A stretch of 64,000 bases of DNA from Prorocentrum cordatum. Lineage: Eukaryota > Sar > Dinophyceae > Prorocentrales > Prorocentraceae. The notes beneath the pieces are model-generated. The model saw only the letters and a program-made list of their open reading frames with translations. It was not told the DNA's origin and made no database searches. How positions within the stretch are numbered: position 1 is the first letter of the stretch; every line of letters starts with the position of its first letter. The stretch lies in contig CAUYUJ010019369.1 in NCBI GenBank assembly GCA_963575745.1, positions 53,507 to 117,506 on the forward strand, given 5' to 3'. A program made the position numbers and the translations under genes. Below, one piece after another: positions 10,119-20,409 of the stretch.

Positions 10119-11501
10119 AAAATTATTCTGGCGAAGGGCGCAACCATATGCAGTTGTGAGCGCCGCGGTGTGGGCACCGCTCTCGGTGGAGCTCCCTACG
10201 GGGCCGCGATCCTCGTGATGGGGCGTGCCGACATGGGCGGGGGAGTGCATGCGGACCTTGCCGCGGAGGCCTTCGGTGCGGCTCCTATGGGGCCACGATC
10301 ATCGCGAGGGGCGTGCCGAAATTGGCGGGGAGGCGCGCGCGGACCTTGCCGCTGGGGCCTTCGGCGGGGCTCCCTATGGGGCCACGATCATCTTCAGGGG
10401 TGTGCCGAAATGTGAGGGTGGACGCATGCGGGCCTTGCCGCGGGGGCCTTCGGTGGAGCTCAATATGGGGCCACGATCATCGCGATGGGCGTGTCGAAAT
10501 GAGCTGAGAGACGCATGCGGACCCTGCCGCAGGGGCCTTCGGTGAAGCTCCCCATGGGGCCACGATCCTCGTGATGGGTTTGCCGAAATGGACGGGGGAA
10601 CGCATGCGGACCCTGCCGCTGGGGCCTTCGGTGGAGCTCCCTTTGGGGCGACGATCCTCGTGAGGGGCATGCCGAAATGGGCGGAACGCATGCGAACCCT
10701 GCCGCTGGGGCCTTCGGTGGAGCTCACCATGGGGCCACGATGCTCGTGAGGGGTGTGCCGAAATGAGGGGGGGGCGCGGGCGGGCCCTGCCATTGGGGCC
10801 TTCGGTGGAGCTCCCTCTAGGGCCACGATCCTCGTGAGAGGTGCGCCGAAATGAGCGGGGGGGCGCATGCGGACCTTGCCGCTGGAGCATTCGGTGGAGT
10901 TCCTTGTGGGACCGCGATCCTCGTGAGGGGTGTGCCGAAATGGGCTGGGGGATGTGCGCGGACCTTGCCGCTGGGGCTTTCGGTGGAGCTCCCCATGGGG
11001 CCACGATCCTCGCGAGGGGCGCGCCGAAATGGGCGGAGGGGGGGCAGGCTTGGGCCTTCGGTGGAGCTCCCCATGAGGCCACGATCCTCGTGAGGGGCGC
11101 GCCGAAATTTGCGGGGGGGGCGCATGCGGACCCTGCCGTTGAGGCATTCGGTGGAGCTCACCATGGGGCCGCGATCCTCGCGAGGGGTGTGCCGAAATGG
11201 GCGGGCGGTCCCTGCCGCTGGGGCCTTCGGCGGAACTCCCCATGGGGTCGCGATCCTCGTGAGGAGCGTGCCGAAATTTGCGGGGGGGTGCATGCGGGCC
11301 TTGCCGCTGGGGCCTTCGGTGGAGCTCACTATGGGGCCACGAAGCGCGTGAGGGGTGTGCCAGAATGGGATGGGAATGCGGAAAGCAGAGGCAAGGGATG
11401 GGAGGAGGGAGGAGGGGGAGGGGGCAGCGGGAAGCGGGGCAAGGTGACGAGGGGCGCTGTCTGTTCAAATCGAGGACCCAACAACGCAGGATGGTCGGGA
11501 A
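10119..11501 (-). repeat. Intronic minisatellite cassette 1 (copy 1)
   Basis: About 13 tandem units of 88-89 bp containing GGAGCTCCCTATGGGGCCAC and GTGTGCCGAAATGGGCGG (plus strand). The outer flanks match cassette 2 at 14993: left AAAATTAT then TTGGCGAAGG, right CGCAGGATGG then GGGAA. The left edge is about 20 bases from the acceptor of the first transposase exon. The unit is free of stops in all three minus frames, so long Pro/Arg-rich open frames here are not genes. Confidence 0.85.
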
Positions 11502-11804
11502 CAAAAACACAGCGCAATCGAGAGAGGGCGAGGGGAACATTGAATCCTGGGCCTCGGGTTACAAGGGGCAGAGACGGAGTACCGGCTCCCAGCTCCCAGG
11601 GGGGCACGCGGCAATAATGGTTTCTATAGGGTGGGTCACACGAGAGGTCGGTATGTTCTTATATGATTGGTTTTCGATGTTGTCACGTGTTTTTTCATAT
11701 TATCTTGTTTCGTTATCTCTTTTTTGTTTTTGTTTTTTTTTTCTCTCTCTCCTCTCTTTTTTCTGTCCCGTTCGTTGTCAGTGCCATGTATTTTTGCCAT
11801 CGGA
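11502..11804. other. Short unassigned spacer with T-rich tract
   Basis: Mixed sequence with a T-rich stretch near 11690-11765. No coding frame with support. It connects the cassette to the dispersed repeat. Confidence 0.4.
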
Positions 11805-12560
11805 TGAACTCCACCAGCACTCTGGGCGTCGGTGGATTAGGGAGTTTCCTCTTCCATCCCTCCTTCTTCCCCTTCGGGGAGGGGTTTACCCCTCCCCCTA
11901 CCCCCTCCCCTGGACCTGGACAGGGGGATCCGCGAGGTGTCGGAGCGTCCAAAGTGGCCTCGGCGAGGAAGCCAAAATCATTTGTTTTATTCAGGTGTTG
12001 GCCCCATGTTGGCCTCTTGAGGGGGGGGCCCTAATTCAAGCTCCCCTCTTGTTTGATTGATCTCCTCCAAGATGGCCCCAAGAAGCGCCCAGGCGGCCCC
12101 GAGAGGTCCCAAGATGGCCCAAAGATGGCCCCAAGAGGCCCCCTAGAGGCCCCCAGGAGACCCCCAAAAGGATCCCAAGCGGCCCAAAGAGGCCCCCCCG
12201 AGGCACCCACGACGCCGAAGAGCCCCCCACGATTGCCAAGATTCCCAAGACGCCCCAAGACGCCCAAGAGATACCCCAAGAGGCTCCGAGAAGCATCCAA
12301 GAGACGACGTCTGGCCCTTTTGCTTGCTCTCCTCATCCGCCCTCCTCCTCCTATCTCTTCTCATCCTCCTCCTCCCCCTCCGCCTCCTCCTCCTCCTCAT
12401 CCTCTTCATCCTCCTTCTCCCCACTCCATCATCTATCCATCCATTTTTTTCTTAGCTCCCTCTCTCCTTCACACCGTTCGGCCGTCCCCCTCTTTGCTCT
12501 CTCACGTCCTTGATCACCTCTCAGCTCGCCTGGACATCGTCTCTGGATGGTCTAGAATTC
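11805..12560 (+). repeat. Dispersed ~750-bp repeat with CCAAGAGG minisatellite (copy 1)
   Basis: Closely similar to 40700-41475. It begins near CTCTGGGCGTCGGTGG and contains a hairpin-prone GGAGGGGTTTACCCCTCC. AATTCAAGCTCCCCTCTTGT and about 250 bp of degenerate CCAAGAGGCCCC units (12060-12310) follow, then a CCT-rich tract and CGCCTGGACATCGTCTCTGG. No coding function seen. It is likely a non-autonomous mobile element or an ancient repeat; its orientation is arbitrary. Confidence 0.75.
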
Positions 12561-13320
12561 TCACCCTTTTTCTCCCGCCAAGCACAGGACGGGTTCGACA
12601 GCGACAAGATTACAGCGAGGTGCTTGGGCGAGGGGGGATCTGAGGAGACTGTCGCACGCCTCCGTTGAGACGCGCATGCACGAGTTGTCACGCACGCATG
12701 CGCGAATGTGAAAGATGGTGGTCGAGGGGGAGTGCGCGAGGAAGGAAGATGGGGAAAGGCATATAAAGGGGAAGCGGAGCACGAGTGATGGAGGGGGGAG
12801 GGGGAGAGTGAGCAAGGATAAGCAGCAGGAGTTGGGTTGCATAGCGGCATGGGAGATATTGAGGAGCCCATTCGGGCGAGGACGAGGATGAGCTTTGAGT
12901 TGCAATACACGGTTTCGCCGCACGATGTTTCGAAACGAGTGCTTGCTCACGAGGCTGCAGCAGGACGTGCAACGCATAAACACAAGCACCAGAATAGACC
13001 ACTCTAACGAATGACCACGCATTCAAGTGGAACCCCAACTTCCATCTCGGCCATTTGAACGCGCCGCCAGGCGCATGACGAGATGGCCTCACCACTGAGG
13101 TTGCAGCAAAACTAGCTGTCAGAGCAGATGCGCGAGGCCACCCACACTCGCGCACTAAATCAGATTCGCATGGTTCTGGCAAGTGTCAGTCATGCCGCGT
13201 GCACTCGCATGCGAGGTGCGACAAGCTGACATATTAATCACCCCCTCTGTCCGCCTTGACTGTCTCCTAAGATCCCAAGAAAAATCCTGAAACATCCTGA
13301 CAAAGCAAGCCGACGGCGTG
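12561..13320 (-). other. Unassigned region with open minus-strand frames (copy 1)
   Basis: Overlapping minus-strand frames of 129-164 codons (12521-13182) are open, but show neither a recognised domain nor clear splice sites. An upstream exon or promoter of the transposase-like gene could lie here. The sequence is nearly identical in copy 2. Confidence 0.25.
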
Positions 13321-13324
13321 AACA

Positions 13325-13505
13325 CCGATGATAGACGGCAGGTAGACGGCAGGTAGACGGTAGGTAGACGGTAGACGGTCCCAGGTAGATGGAGGTAGAC
13401 GCTGCCAAACACTGTATTTTATCAGGGTTTGAGGGCTACGGTAGACGGTGGTAGACGGTGGGGGGTAGACGGCAGGTAGACGGTAGGTAGACGGTCGTCG
13501 GCCCC
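13325..13505. repeat. GTAGACGG-type minisatellite (copy 1)
   Basis: Short tandem units of GTAGACGGCAG and GTAGACGGTAG, in two clusters separated by about 60 bp of mixed sequence. The core GTAGACG is shared with the 11-bp repeat at 5855-6100. Confidence 0.85.
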
Positions 13506-13659
13506 CGGCTTTGGGCCAAAAATGCGGATTTGGGGAAAAAATGCGGATTCGAAGGGTTTGACTGGATTTCGTGTGATTTTGTGTGATTTTCCGAAACGGA
13601 ACAGGATTTCATGGGAATCGGAGGATTTCGAATGATTTACCACCCTTCTTGCCATTAGA

Positions 13660-13947
13660 GCGCCGCGCTGAGTAAAAAGAAAAAAAAAAAAAAAAAAATA
13701 AAAAAAAAAAAGAAAAAAAGAAAGAAAGAAGAAAAAAAAAAAAAAAAGATAAGAAAAGGAAAGAAAACATATAAAAAAGGAAGGGAAAAAAGAAAAGGAA
13801 CAGAAAAGAAAAGAGAAAAAAAAATGAACAGAAAAAAAGAAAAAAAAGAAGAAAGGAGAAAGGAAAAAAACAAAAAAAAGAAGAGAAAAAATGGAAAAAC
13901 AATCGCGCCGCGCTGAGGTGCTCCCCCCCCTTTTTTTTTTTTTTTCC
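13660..13947. repeat. A-rich insertion with 13-bp flanking direct repeat (copy 1 only)
   Basis: GCGCCGCGCTGAG occurs at 13660-13672 and again at 13905-13917, enclosing about 232 bp of nearly pure A with some G. Copy 2 has the motif once and no insert. A C-run then T-run (13920-13945) is also absent from copy 2. The arrangement resembles retroposition with a target-site duplication; the alternative is a template or assembly artefact. Confidence 0.75.
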
Positions 13948-14197
13948 GCGCACCTTGCCAAGCACAGTCGAACGTTGAGCAAAATACCCCTCAGAATTAG
14001 AATGTATATGACTCTTGCCGCCCTCGCGAGCAAGGTCAAAACGCACGGGCGAACAAAACTGCGGACCAGGGATGCGGGGCCCGACATGGGGGGGCGACCT
14101 GGCCACCCCTAACCCACACGTCACTTTTAAGTGTCGAGCCCCGCGCCCCAAGTCCTCAGTTTTGATCGGCCGATCGGTGCCTTCCCCAGCAGCGCGC

Positions 14198-16748
14198 TCA
14201 AGAAGTCCTCGCCCTCTTCTGCTTGGCAGGCGTCGGGTCGTCCTGCTTCTCGCGGGCGCGCATGAGAGCCAGCAAGCACTTGGCCTCTAAGAAGATGCTC
14301 GACGAGTGGGACTTGAGCTCGGCGGCCTGCGTGAGGCCGTTCAGCAAGTCGGCATCGTTCATGGTCTTCCGCAGGCTCGAGAGGTCCGCGACCTTGACCG
14401 CCATGACCTGGTTCAACAGGGGCCTCTCGTTGATGTACTTCTCCGAGGCCTCGAGGGCGCTGCGCAGGAGCTTGGAGGAATCGGCAGCCCACTCCTTGGA
14501 CTTGTCGTTCACGATCTGGTTGAGCAGCGTTCGCGCCTGCGCCGTGGCCCCCGCGCACTGCGACAGCTCCTTCTTGGCCAGCCCGATCTTCTCATTCAGC
14601 TCTGTCTTCTGCCGCTTGACCTCGCTGTCGGCCTCGGGAGTCGCCTTCTGCTTGGTCCTGCCACCGCGGGTCGAAGCCCCCGCGGTCGAAGCCCCCTCAG
14701 CGGCCGCCGCGCGAGAGGCTGCCTGGCTGCCCGCGGCGGGCCCCACTTGGCCCTCAGCGGCCGCCGCCGGCTGCGCTGGCGCCGCCGCCAGCTGCGCTGG
14801 CGCCGCTGCTGCTGGCCCTGCCCTCGCCATCACCTGCTGGGGCTGCGCGACCTGCGCGACCTGCGGCTGCTGCGCGACCTGCGGCTGTGGCTGCGCCGCT
14901 GGCTCGGGCTGCCGGGGTGGCCTCGCAGGCGCAGCGCCAGCGGTCAGCGAGGCAGGCGCGCCGAGGGGCGGCGCCTGACCGTCCTCGGAAGCAAAATTAT
15001 CTTGGCGAAGGACCCAACCATATGCACTTCTGAGTGCAGCCTTGTGGGCACCGCTCTCGGTGGAGCTCCCTACGGGGCCGCGACGTCGTGAGGGGTGTGC
15101 CGAAATGGGCGGGGGGACGCATGCGGACCGCGCTGCTGCGGCCTTCGGTGGAGCTCCCTATGGGGCCGCGATCCTCGTGAGAGGTGTGCCGAAATGGGCG
15201 CGGTGACGCATGCAAACCCTGCCGCTGGGGCCTTCGGCGGAGCTCCCTATGGGGCCACGATCCTCGTGAGTGGTGTGCCGAAATGGGCGGGAGGACTCAT
15301 GCGGACCCTGCCGCGCGGGCCTTCGGTCGAGCTCTCTTTCGGGCCGCGATCCTCGTGGGGGGCGTGCCGAAATGAGCTGGGGGATGCATGCGAACCCTGC
15401 CGCTGGGGCCTTCGGCGGAGCTCCCATGGGGCCACGATCCTCGTGAGGGGTGTGCCGAAATGGGCGGGGGGACGCATGCGGGCCTTGCCGCTGGGGCTTT
15501 CGGTGGAGCTCCCAATGGGGCAACGATCCTCGTAAAGGGGTGTGCCGAAATGAGCGGGGGAACGCATGCGGACCGTGCCGCTGGGGCCTTCGGCTGAGCT
15601 CCCTATGAGGCCATGATCCTCGTGAGGGGCGCGCCGAAATGGGCTCAGGGACGCATGCGGGCCCTGCCGCTGGAGCTCCCTATGGGGCAGCGATCCTCGC
15701 GAGGGGTGTGCCGGAATTGGCGGGGGGCGCGCGCGCAGACCTCGCGCGGTGGCCGTCGGTGGAGCTCCTTGTGGGGGCACGATCCTCGTGGGGTGTGTTG
15801 AAATGGGCTGGGTGGCCTGCCGCTGGGGTCTTTCGGTGGAGCTCCCAATGGGGCCACGATCCTTGCGAGGGGTGTGCCATCATGAGCGGGGGGATGCATG
15901 CGGGCCCTACCGCTGGGGCCTTCGGTGGAGCTCCCTATGAGGCCACGATATTCGTGAAGGCTGCGCCGAAATGGGCGGGGGGACGCATGCGGACCGTGCT
16001 GGGGCCACGATCATCGAGAGGGGTGTGCCGAAATGGGCGCGGTGACGCATGCGAACCCTGCCGCTGGGGCCTTCGGCGGAGCTCCCTATGGGGCCACGAT
16101 CCTCGTGAGGGGTGTGCCGAAATGGGCGGGAGGACGCATGCGGGCCCTGCCATTGGGGCGGTCGCTGGAGCTCCCTATGGGGCCACGATCCTCGTGAGGG
16201 ACGTGCCGAAATGGGCGGGAGGGCGCATGCGGACTTTGCCGCGGTGGCCTTCGGTGGAGCCCCTATGGGGCCACGATCCTCGTGAGGGGCGCGCCAGAAT
16301 GGGATGGGCACGCGGAGAGCAGAGGCAAGGAACAGGCAGAGGCAGCGGGAGGTGAGGCGAGGTGACGCGGGGCGCTGTCTCTTCACACCGAAGCCTGGGC
16401 CCAACACCGCAGGATGGTTGGGAAAAGAGGTGAGGGGGGAGAAGGAGGAGGAGCAGGAGGAGGAGGAGGAGGAGGAGGAGACGGAGGAGGAGGAGGAGGC
16501 GGAAGAAGAGGAGGAGGAGGAGGAGGAGGAGGAGGAGGTGAGGGAGGCGGAGGTGGAGGAGGGTGCGGAGGAGGAGGAGGCGGAGGAGGAGGAGGAGGAA
16601 GATGACGGAATGATGACGAGGAGGAGGAGGAGGAAGAGCAGGACAAAGAGGATTTGGGGGTATCGGTGGAAGGGGGAGGAGGAGCAAGAAAAGGCGGACA
16701 ACGAGGAAGGAAGAGGACGAGGTAGAGTTGCAGCTGGATGAGGAGGCT

Positions 16749-16785
<37 letters not shown>

Positions 16786-18273
16786 GGCAGAATACGCATG
16801 AGGGGCGAGGGTAAGGATGACAAGGGCACCAATTGAATTCCAGAAACTCCCGAAGCCAGCGCTCGTGCTTGGTGAAGTGCGTCGCGAAGCTCTCGCGAAG
16901 ACCCATCTGCACGTAGAGAAACTTCAAAGAGTTTGTCATCGTGTCCCACATGACCCACGGAGGGCCCATACACATGCAGTTGAAGGTGTACGAGAGGGCC
17001 TCTGGTGGTGTTTATTTGTGAGTGTTGGCAGATGTGCCTCACCCTCCTCCTCCTCCTCCTCCTCCTCCTCCTCCTCCTCCTCCTCCTACTCCTCCGCCTC
17101 CTCCTCCTTCCCCTCCTCACCTTCCTCCTCTTCCTCCTCCTCCCTCCTCACCTGTCGATCCTCCTCCTCGTCCCTCTCCCCGTTCACCTCCCCCCCGCCC
17201 TCGTCCTCCTCCCGCCTGCAGTTTCCTGCTCCTGCTTTCTTTCTTACCCTCCTCTCCACCATCCTCATCATGGTCGCCCTCAGGCCCCTGTTCTGCCATA
17301 TATTGTGCTAGTCTTGTGTGGCCCCGAATGCCTGGCGCCAGCCAGCGCGCCCACCTCCCTCGAGGTGGGCGATCCGCCCCAAGCTCAGGTAGGTGCTCGT
17401 CTTCCAATTCTCGCGGATCTCGGTCGTGGATTTCTCGAAATCCACTGCGTAGTTTTGATATTTGCCCAGGAGCCACTCTCGACGGAACTCTGATTTGGCT
17501 GCATCGCCAGAGACCTGATTGCATCGTTTCTTGAGCTCCGGATCTTTGATCGCCCGCGCCCACTTCCCCCCGACTGCATTTCCTTTGACAGCTCTTGTCG
17601 TGAAGTTAAACCCCTGCTGCTTCATGCTCTGCCAGAATGCGTGCTCATCCCGCTCCCGCTGGGTCTTTGATTCCAACCAGCTGTCGACGGCGATCTGCTC
17701 TGGGTCCTTGGGCCAGCTCGCCTTGTCGCTCGGGTCGTAACCCTTTGCTGACATCATCTCAGTGAAGGCCGTCGACTGGTACATGTCTTGCACGTCGCGC
17801 GACATGAGATCGGCGAAATTGTCATCGAGCTCGCTGGCCTGATTGAGCTTCTCCTGAGCGATTCGAATGGGGTTAGATCGAGAAAGGAGGAGGCAGGCGA
17901 GAGAACTGAAGCGGTGGAGAAGGCAGGGGACAAGGGCCCCATTAGCCATGGGGGGTCAAGGCCGCCAACTTCGACACCGACAACCGCGAGCGCTACCTCG
18001 GCCGCCACCGAGGTCACAGCCGACAGGGGGGTAGCAGCAGGGAGAGGAGCAGGAGCAGGAGGAGAAGAAGAAGGAGGAGGCCGAGTAGGTGGAGAAGCTG
18101 GAAGAGGGAGCAGGAGGAGGAGGAGGAGGAGGAGGAGGATGAGGAGGAGGAGGAGGAGGAGGACGAGATGAGCATATTCACACAGTGATGCAACGAGTGT
18201 ATGGCCCGAGTGCGTCCTGGGCGTCGATCCTCATCTGATCCGTCTGCTGCTTCATGGCAGGCTTGTCCAACTT
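14198..18273 (-). CDS. Gene X, 3' exons only (copy 1)
   Basis: Function unknown. Probable exons are 18273-18184 (30 codons, begins KLDKPAMKQQTD), 17853-17332 (174 codons, contains FNFTTRAVKGNAVGGKWARA and EFRREWLLGKYQ) and 14983-14198 (terminal). All phases are compatible. The second intron would need a GC donor (CAG|GCATTC), a class reported in dinoflagellates. The last exon starts with a Pro/Ala/Gln-rich stretch and ends in a charged helical region with a basic tail, PAKQKRARTS. The middle exon resembles families I associate with dinoflagellates. The 5' exon is missing because copy 1 runs into the gap. Other frames are open in the first exon, so its boundaries are tentative. Confidence 0.45.
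14993..16424 (-). repeat. Intronic minisatellite cassette 2 (copy 1)
   Basis: About 14 units of 88-89 bp, homologous to cassette 1 and sharing its outer flanks on both sides. It sits in the intron of gene X, its left edge about ten bases from the terminal-exon acceptor (CTTCCGAG|GAC). Unit composition is more variable than in cassette 1. Confidence 0.85.
16430..17275. repeat. GGA, CAG and CCT tracts in gene X intron (copy 1)
   Basis: GGA-rich (16435-16690), (CAG)n at about 16750-16782, mixed sequence, then CCT-rich (17045-17215). GGA repeat number differs from copy 2. No gene. Confidence 0.85.
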
Positions 18274-18309
18274 CTGGGGAGTGATGCTGCGCGCCGCCTC
18301 TGGGGCCAA

Positions 18310-18710
18310 TGACAATCGCCTCAACGTGTAGCCCCACCCCCTGTCTTCCCTGTTGTTCCTTCGTCCGTCCTCCACCTTCCCTCCGCCCTCCATTCCTCTT
18401 CCTAGGCTCCACTTCCTCCTTCTGCTCCTTCTCCTCCCCCTCCGCCTCCTCCTCCCTCTGGCAGGTTATCTTTACCTCTATGGCACCGTCTCTGCCTCTG
18501 CCTCTGCGTCGGTTTGCCTGTCTGTCTGCATGTCTGTCTGTCTGTGTGCCTGTCTGCCTGCCTGCCTGCCTGCCTGCGTGCCTGCGTGCCTGCATGCCAT
18601 CTGTTTGTGTGTGTCTGTCTGCCTGCCTACCTGTCTGTCTGCGTTTTTTTTGTGTGTTTGTTTTTTTTGTTTATCTCTCTCTCTCTCTCTCTCTCTGTTG
18701 TGTGTGTGTG

Positions 18711-18764
<54 letters not shown>
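18310..18764. repeat. CCT, CTGT/CTGC and (CT)n tracts up to the gap
   Basis: CCT-rich sequence, then CTGT/CTGC tetranucleotide repeats (about 18515-18640), T-runs, and (CT)n that ends at the N gap. The same series at 34482-34963 continues into unique sequence. Confidence 0.9.
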
Positions 18765-18864
18765 NNNNNNNNNNNNNNNNNNNNNNNNNNNNNNNNNNNN
18801 NNNNNNNNNNNNNNNNNNNNNNNNNNNNNNNNNNNNNNNNNNNNNNNNNNNNNNNNNNNNNNNN
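18765..18864. other. Assembly gap of 100 N
   Basis: Exactly 100 unknown bases, a conventional placeholder for a gap of unknown size. The left side ends in (CT)n. The right side begins with GTCGTCCTCCCTCTTCTC, which in copy 1 directly follows a (CT)n tract. Confidence 1.
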
Positions 18865-18924
18865 GTCGTCCTCCCTCTTCTCATCCTCCTCTTCCTCCTC
18901 CTCCGTGGCCTCCTCCTCTTCCTC

Positions 18925-18955
<31 letters not shown>

Positions 18956-19907
18956 TTCTTCCCGCCCCCCTGCCCCTCCCTTCTTCCCGCCCCCTCTGCC
19001 CCTCCCCCACCCTTCCTTTCCATCCTCCTTCCCGTGCGCATCGTCTTCTCAATGCCCACACCGTTTAGAACAATCATTGGCCTCAGGGGGTCACCATGTT
19101 CAGGCGGACAGGTGGGGCGGTTGGATACGGCGTGAACCGACGTGCTCGCGTAAGCCAGCACCACGGTGCTCGATGCCATCCGCCATGGTTGCGGTTCGCA
19201 TGTCCAAAAACACACACATCAAAATCAGGAAGCCAAAAACGAATGGCTCGGCGTTGAGCCGCGCTCGCAATTAGAATGATGAAGGGGAGGAAGAGGAGGA
19301 GGAGGAGGAGGAGGAGGAGGAGGAGGAGGAGGAGTAGGAGGTGGAGCAGAAGGAGGAGGATGTGAAGCAGGGGGAGGAGGACGGGGTGCGAGGAGAAGGG
19401 GAGAAGAAGGAGGAGGAGGAGGAGGAGGAGGAGGAGGAGGGGGAGGAGGAGGAGGAGGAGGAGGAGGAGTGAGAGGATTCGGCAGAGAAGGAGGAATGAG
19501 AGATCAAGGGGGACGAGGAGGAGGAGGAGGATGAGGAGGAGTAGGAACAGACAGGGGGAGGAGGGAGGAGGAGGAGGATGAGGAGGAGGAGGAGGAGGAG
19601 GAGGAGAAGGCGGGGCCAGGGAGACCACGCGGCCCTCGCGACCGACGTTTCCAACGGCGAGGGTGAGGGTAAAAGCAGCGCGTTCCGTCATCGCCCCCTC
19701 GCTGCCCGTGTCTGATTTGTTATCCACCCTCCTCCCTCTCCACCTCGTCTTCCTCCTCCTCTTCCTCTTCCTCCTCCCCGTCGTCCGTCCTTATGTCCTC
19801 TCTTTCCCTTCCTCTCCCCTTCCGTCCTTCACCTCCTTCCTCCAACTCATCCTCGTCCTCCTCCTCCTCCGCCTTCTATCCCTCGAGTGCCCAGGGTCGG
19901 GCTCCGC

Positions 19908-20409
19908 TCACATGTTCAAGACCTGGGTCTTGCAATAATGCTGCATCAGCATAGCTACCTGCCGCTCCATGTTGTTGATCCGACCTTCGAAAGCTGTCAT
20001 CTTGTTCATCAGAGCGGCGTGCCCGATCAGCGTCTGCTTCAATTCGCGAGCCGCCTGTCGATCCCGGCCCCCCCCAGAGCGTTCGTTTTTGTGCGTTCGG
20101 TCCCTGGGGCCCCCCTGAACCCGAGCCGTGGCCATGCAAATTCCCCCCGTAGTTTCACCTTCCCCATGCCTGATTCACGTTTGCTTCGCTGTCGCTGCAC
20201 GCCCGCATCACCGTCCCCACTGTGTCCGCGAGAACGTGCGCTGGATGATCGGGGTTCTCGATCGGGAGGCTACGAAGATCCTTGGAAGCGCCACTGTCCA
20301 CCTTATTGGTGATGCACTCCTTGCTCCCAGAACCCTGATCAGGAGTCCGAGGCGGAGAGCGGCTGCGGTCCCTGTCGCCAGAGGGGCCCCCATCGCCACT
20401 AGAGGCCAT
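19908..20409 (-). CDS. Small hypothetical gene (copy 2)
   Basis: Same gene as at 3200-3700. The N-terminal frame starts at 20409 with MASSGDGGPSG. The C-terminal helix frame, here following ERSGGGRDRQAAREL, ends at 19908. One extra C in the run near 20075 puts the helix in a different frame relative to the upstream sequence, so at most one of the two copies has the native reading frame. A few substitutions are present (for example Ile to Met in the helix). Function is unknown. Confidence 0.4.

Larger units (their letters stand above)
2173..18764. repeat. 16-kb direct duplication, copy 1
   Basis: Matches 18865-34963 almost base for base, in the same order and orientation. Copy 1 starts where a (CT)n tract ends and stops inside another (CT)n tract at the N gap. 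It is about 500 bp longer than copy 2, chiefly from two A-rich insertions (6117-6384 and 13673-13947). Single-base and small repeat-length differences are scattered through it. It lacks the first exon of gene X, which lies beyond copy 2. Confidence 0.95.

Noticed and set aside
10374-11540. 388-codon Pro/Arg-rich minus-strand ORF, and similar ones at 15907-16701 and 26922-27773
   Set aside because: They are frames through the 88-bp minisatellite, which has no stops in any minus frame. Position in introns explains them better.
12758-12770. TATA-like sequence GCATATAAAGG
   Set aside because: Canonical TATA promoters are not characteristic of dinoflagellates, and no gene start follows on the plus strand.
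18515-18640. Cys-rich plus-strand ORF (VCLPACLPACLRAC pattern)
   Set aside because: It is produced by CTGT/CTGC tetranucleotide repeats adjoining other simple repeats.
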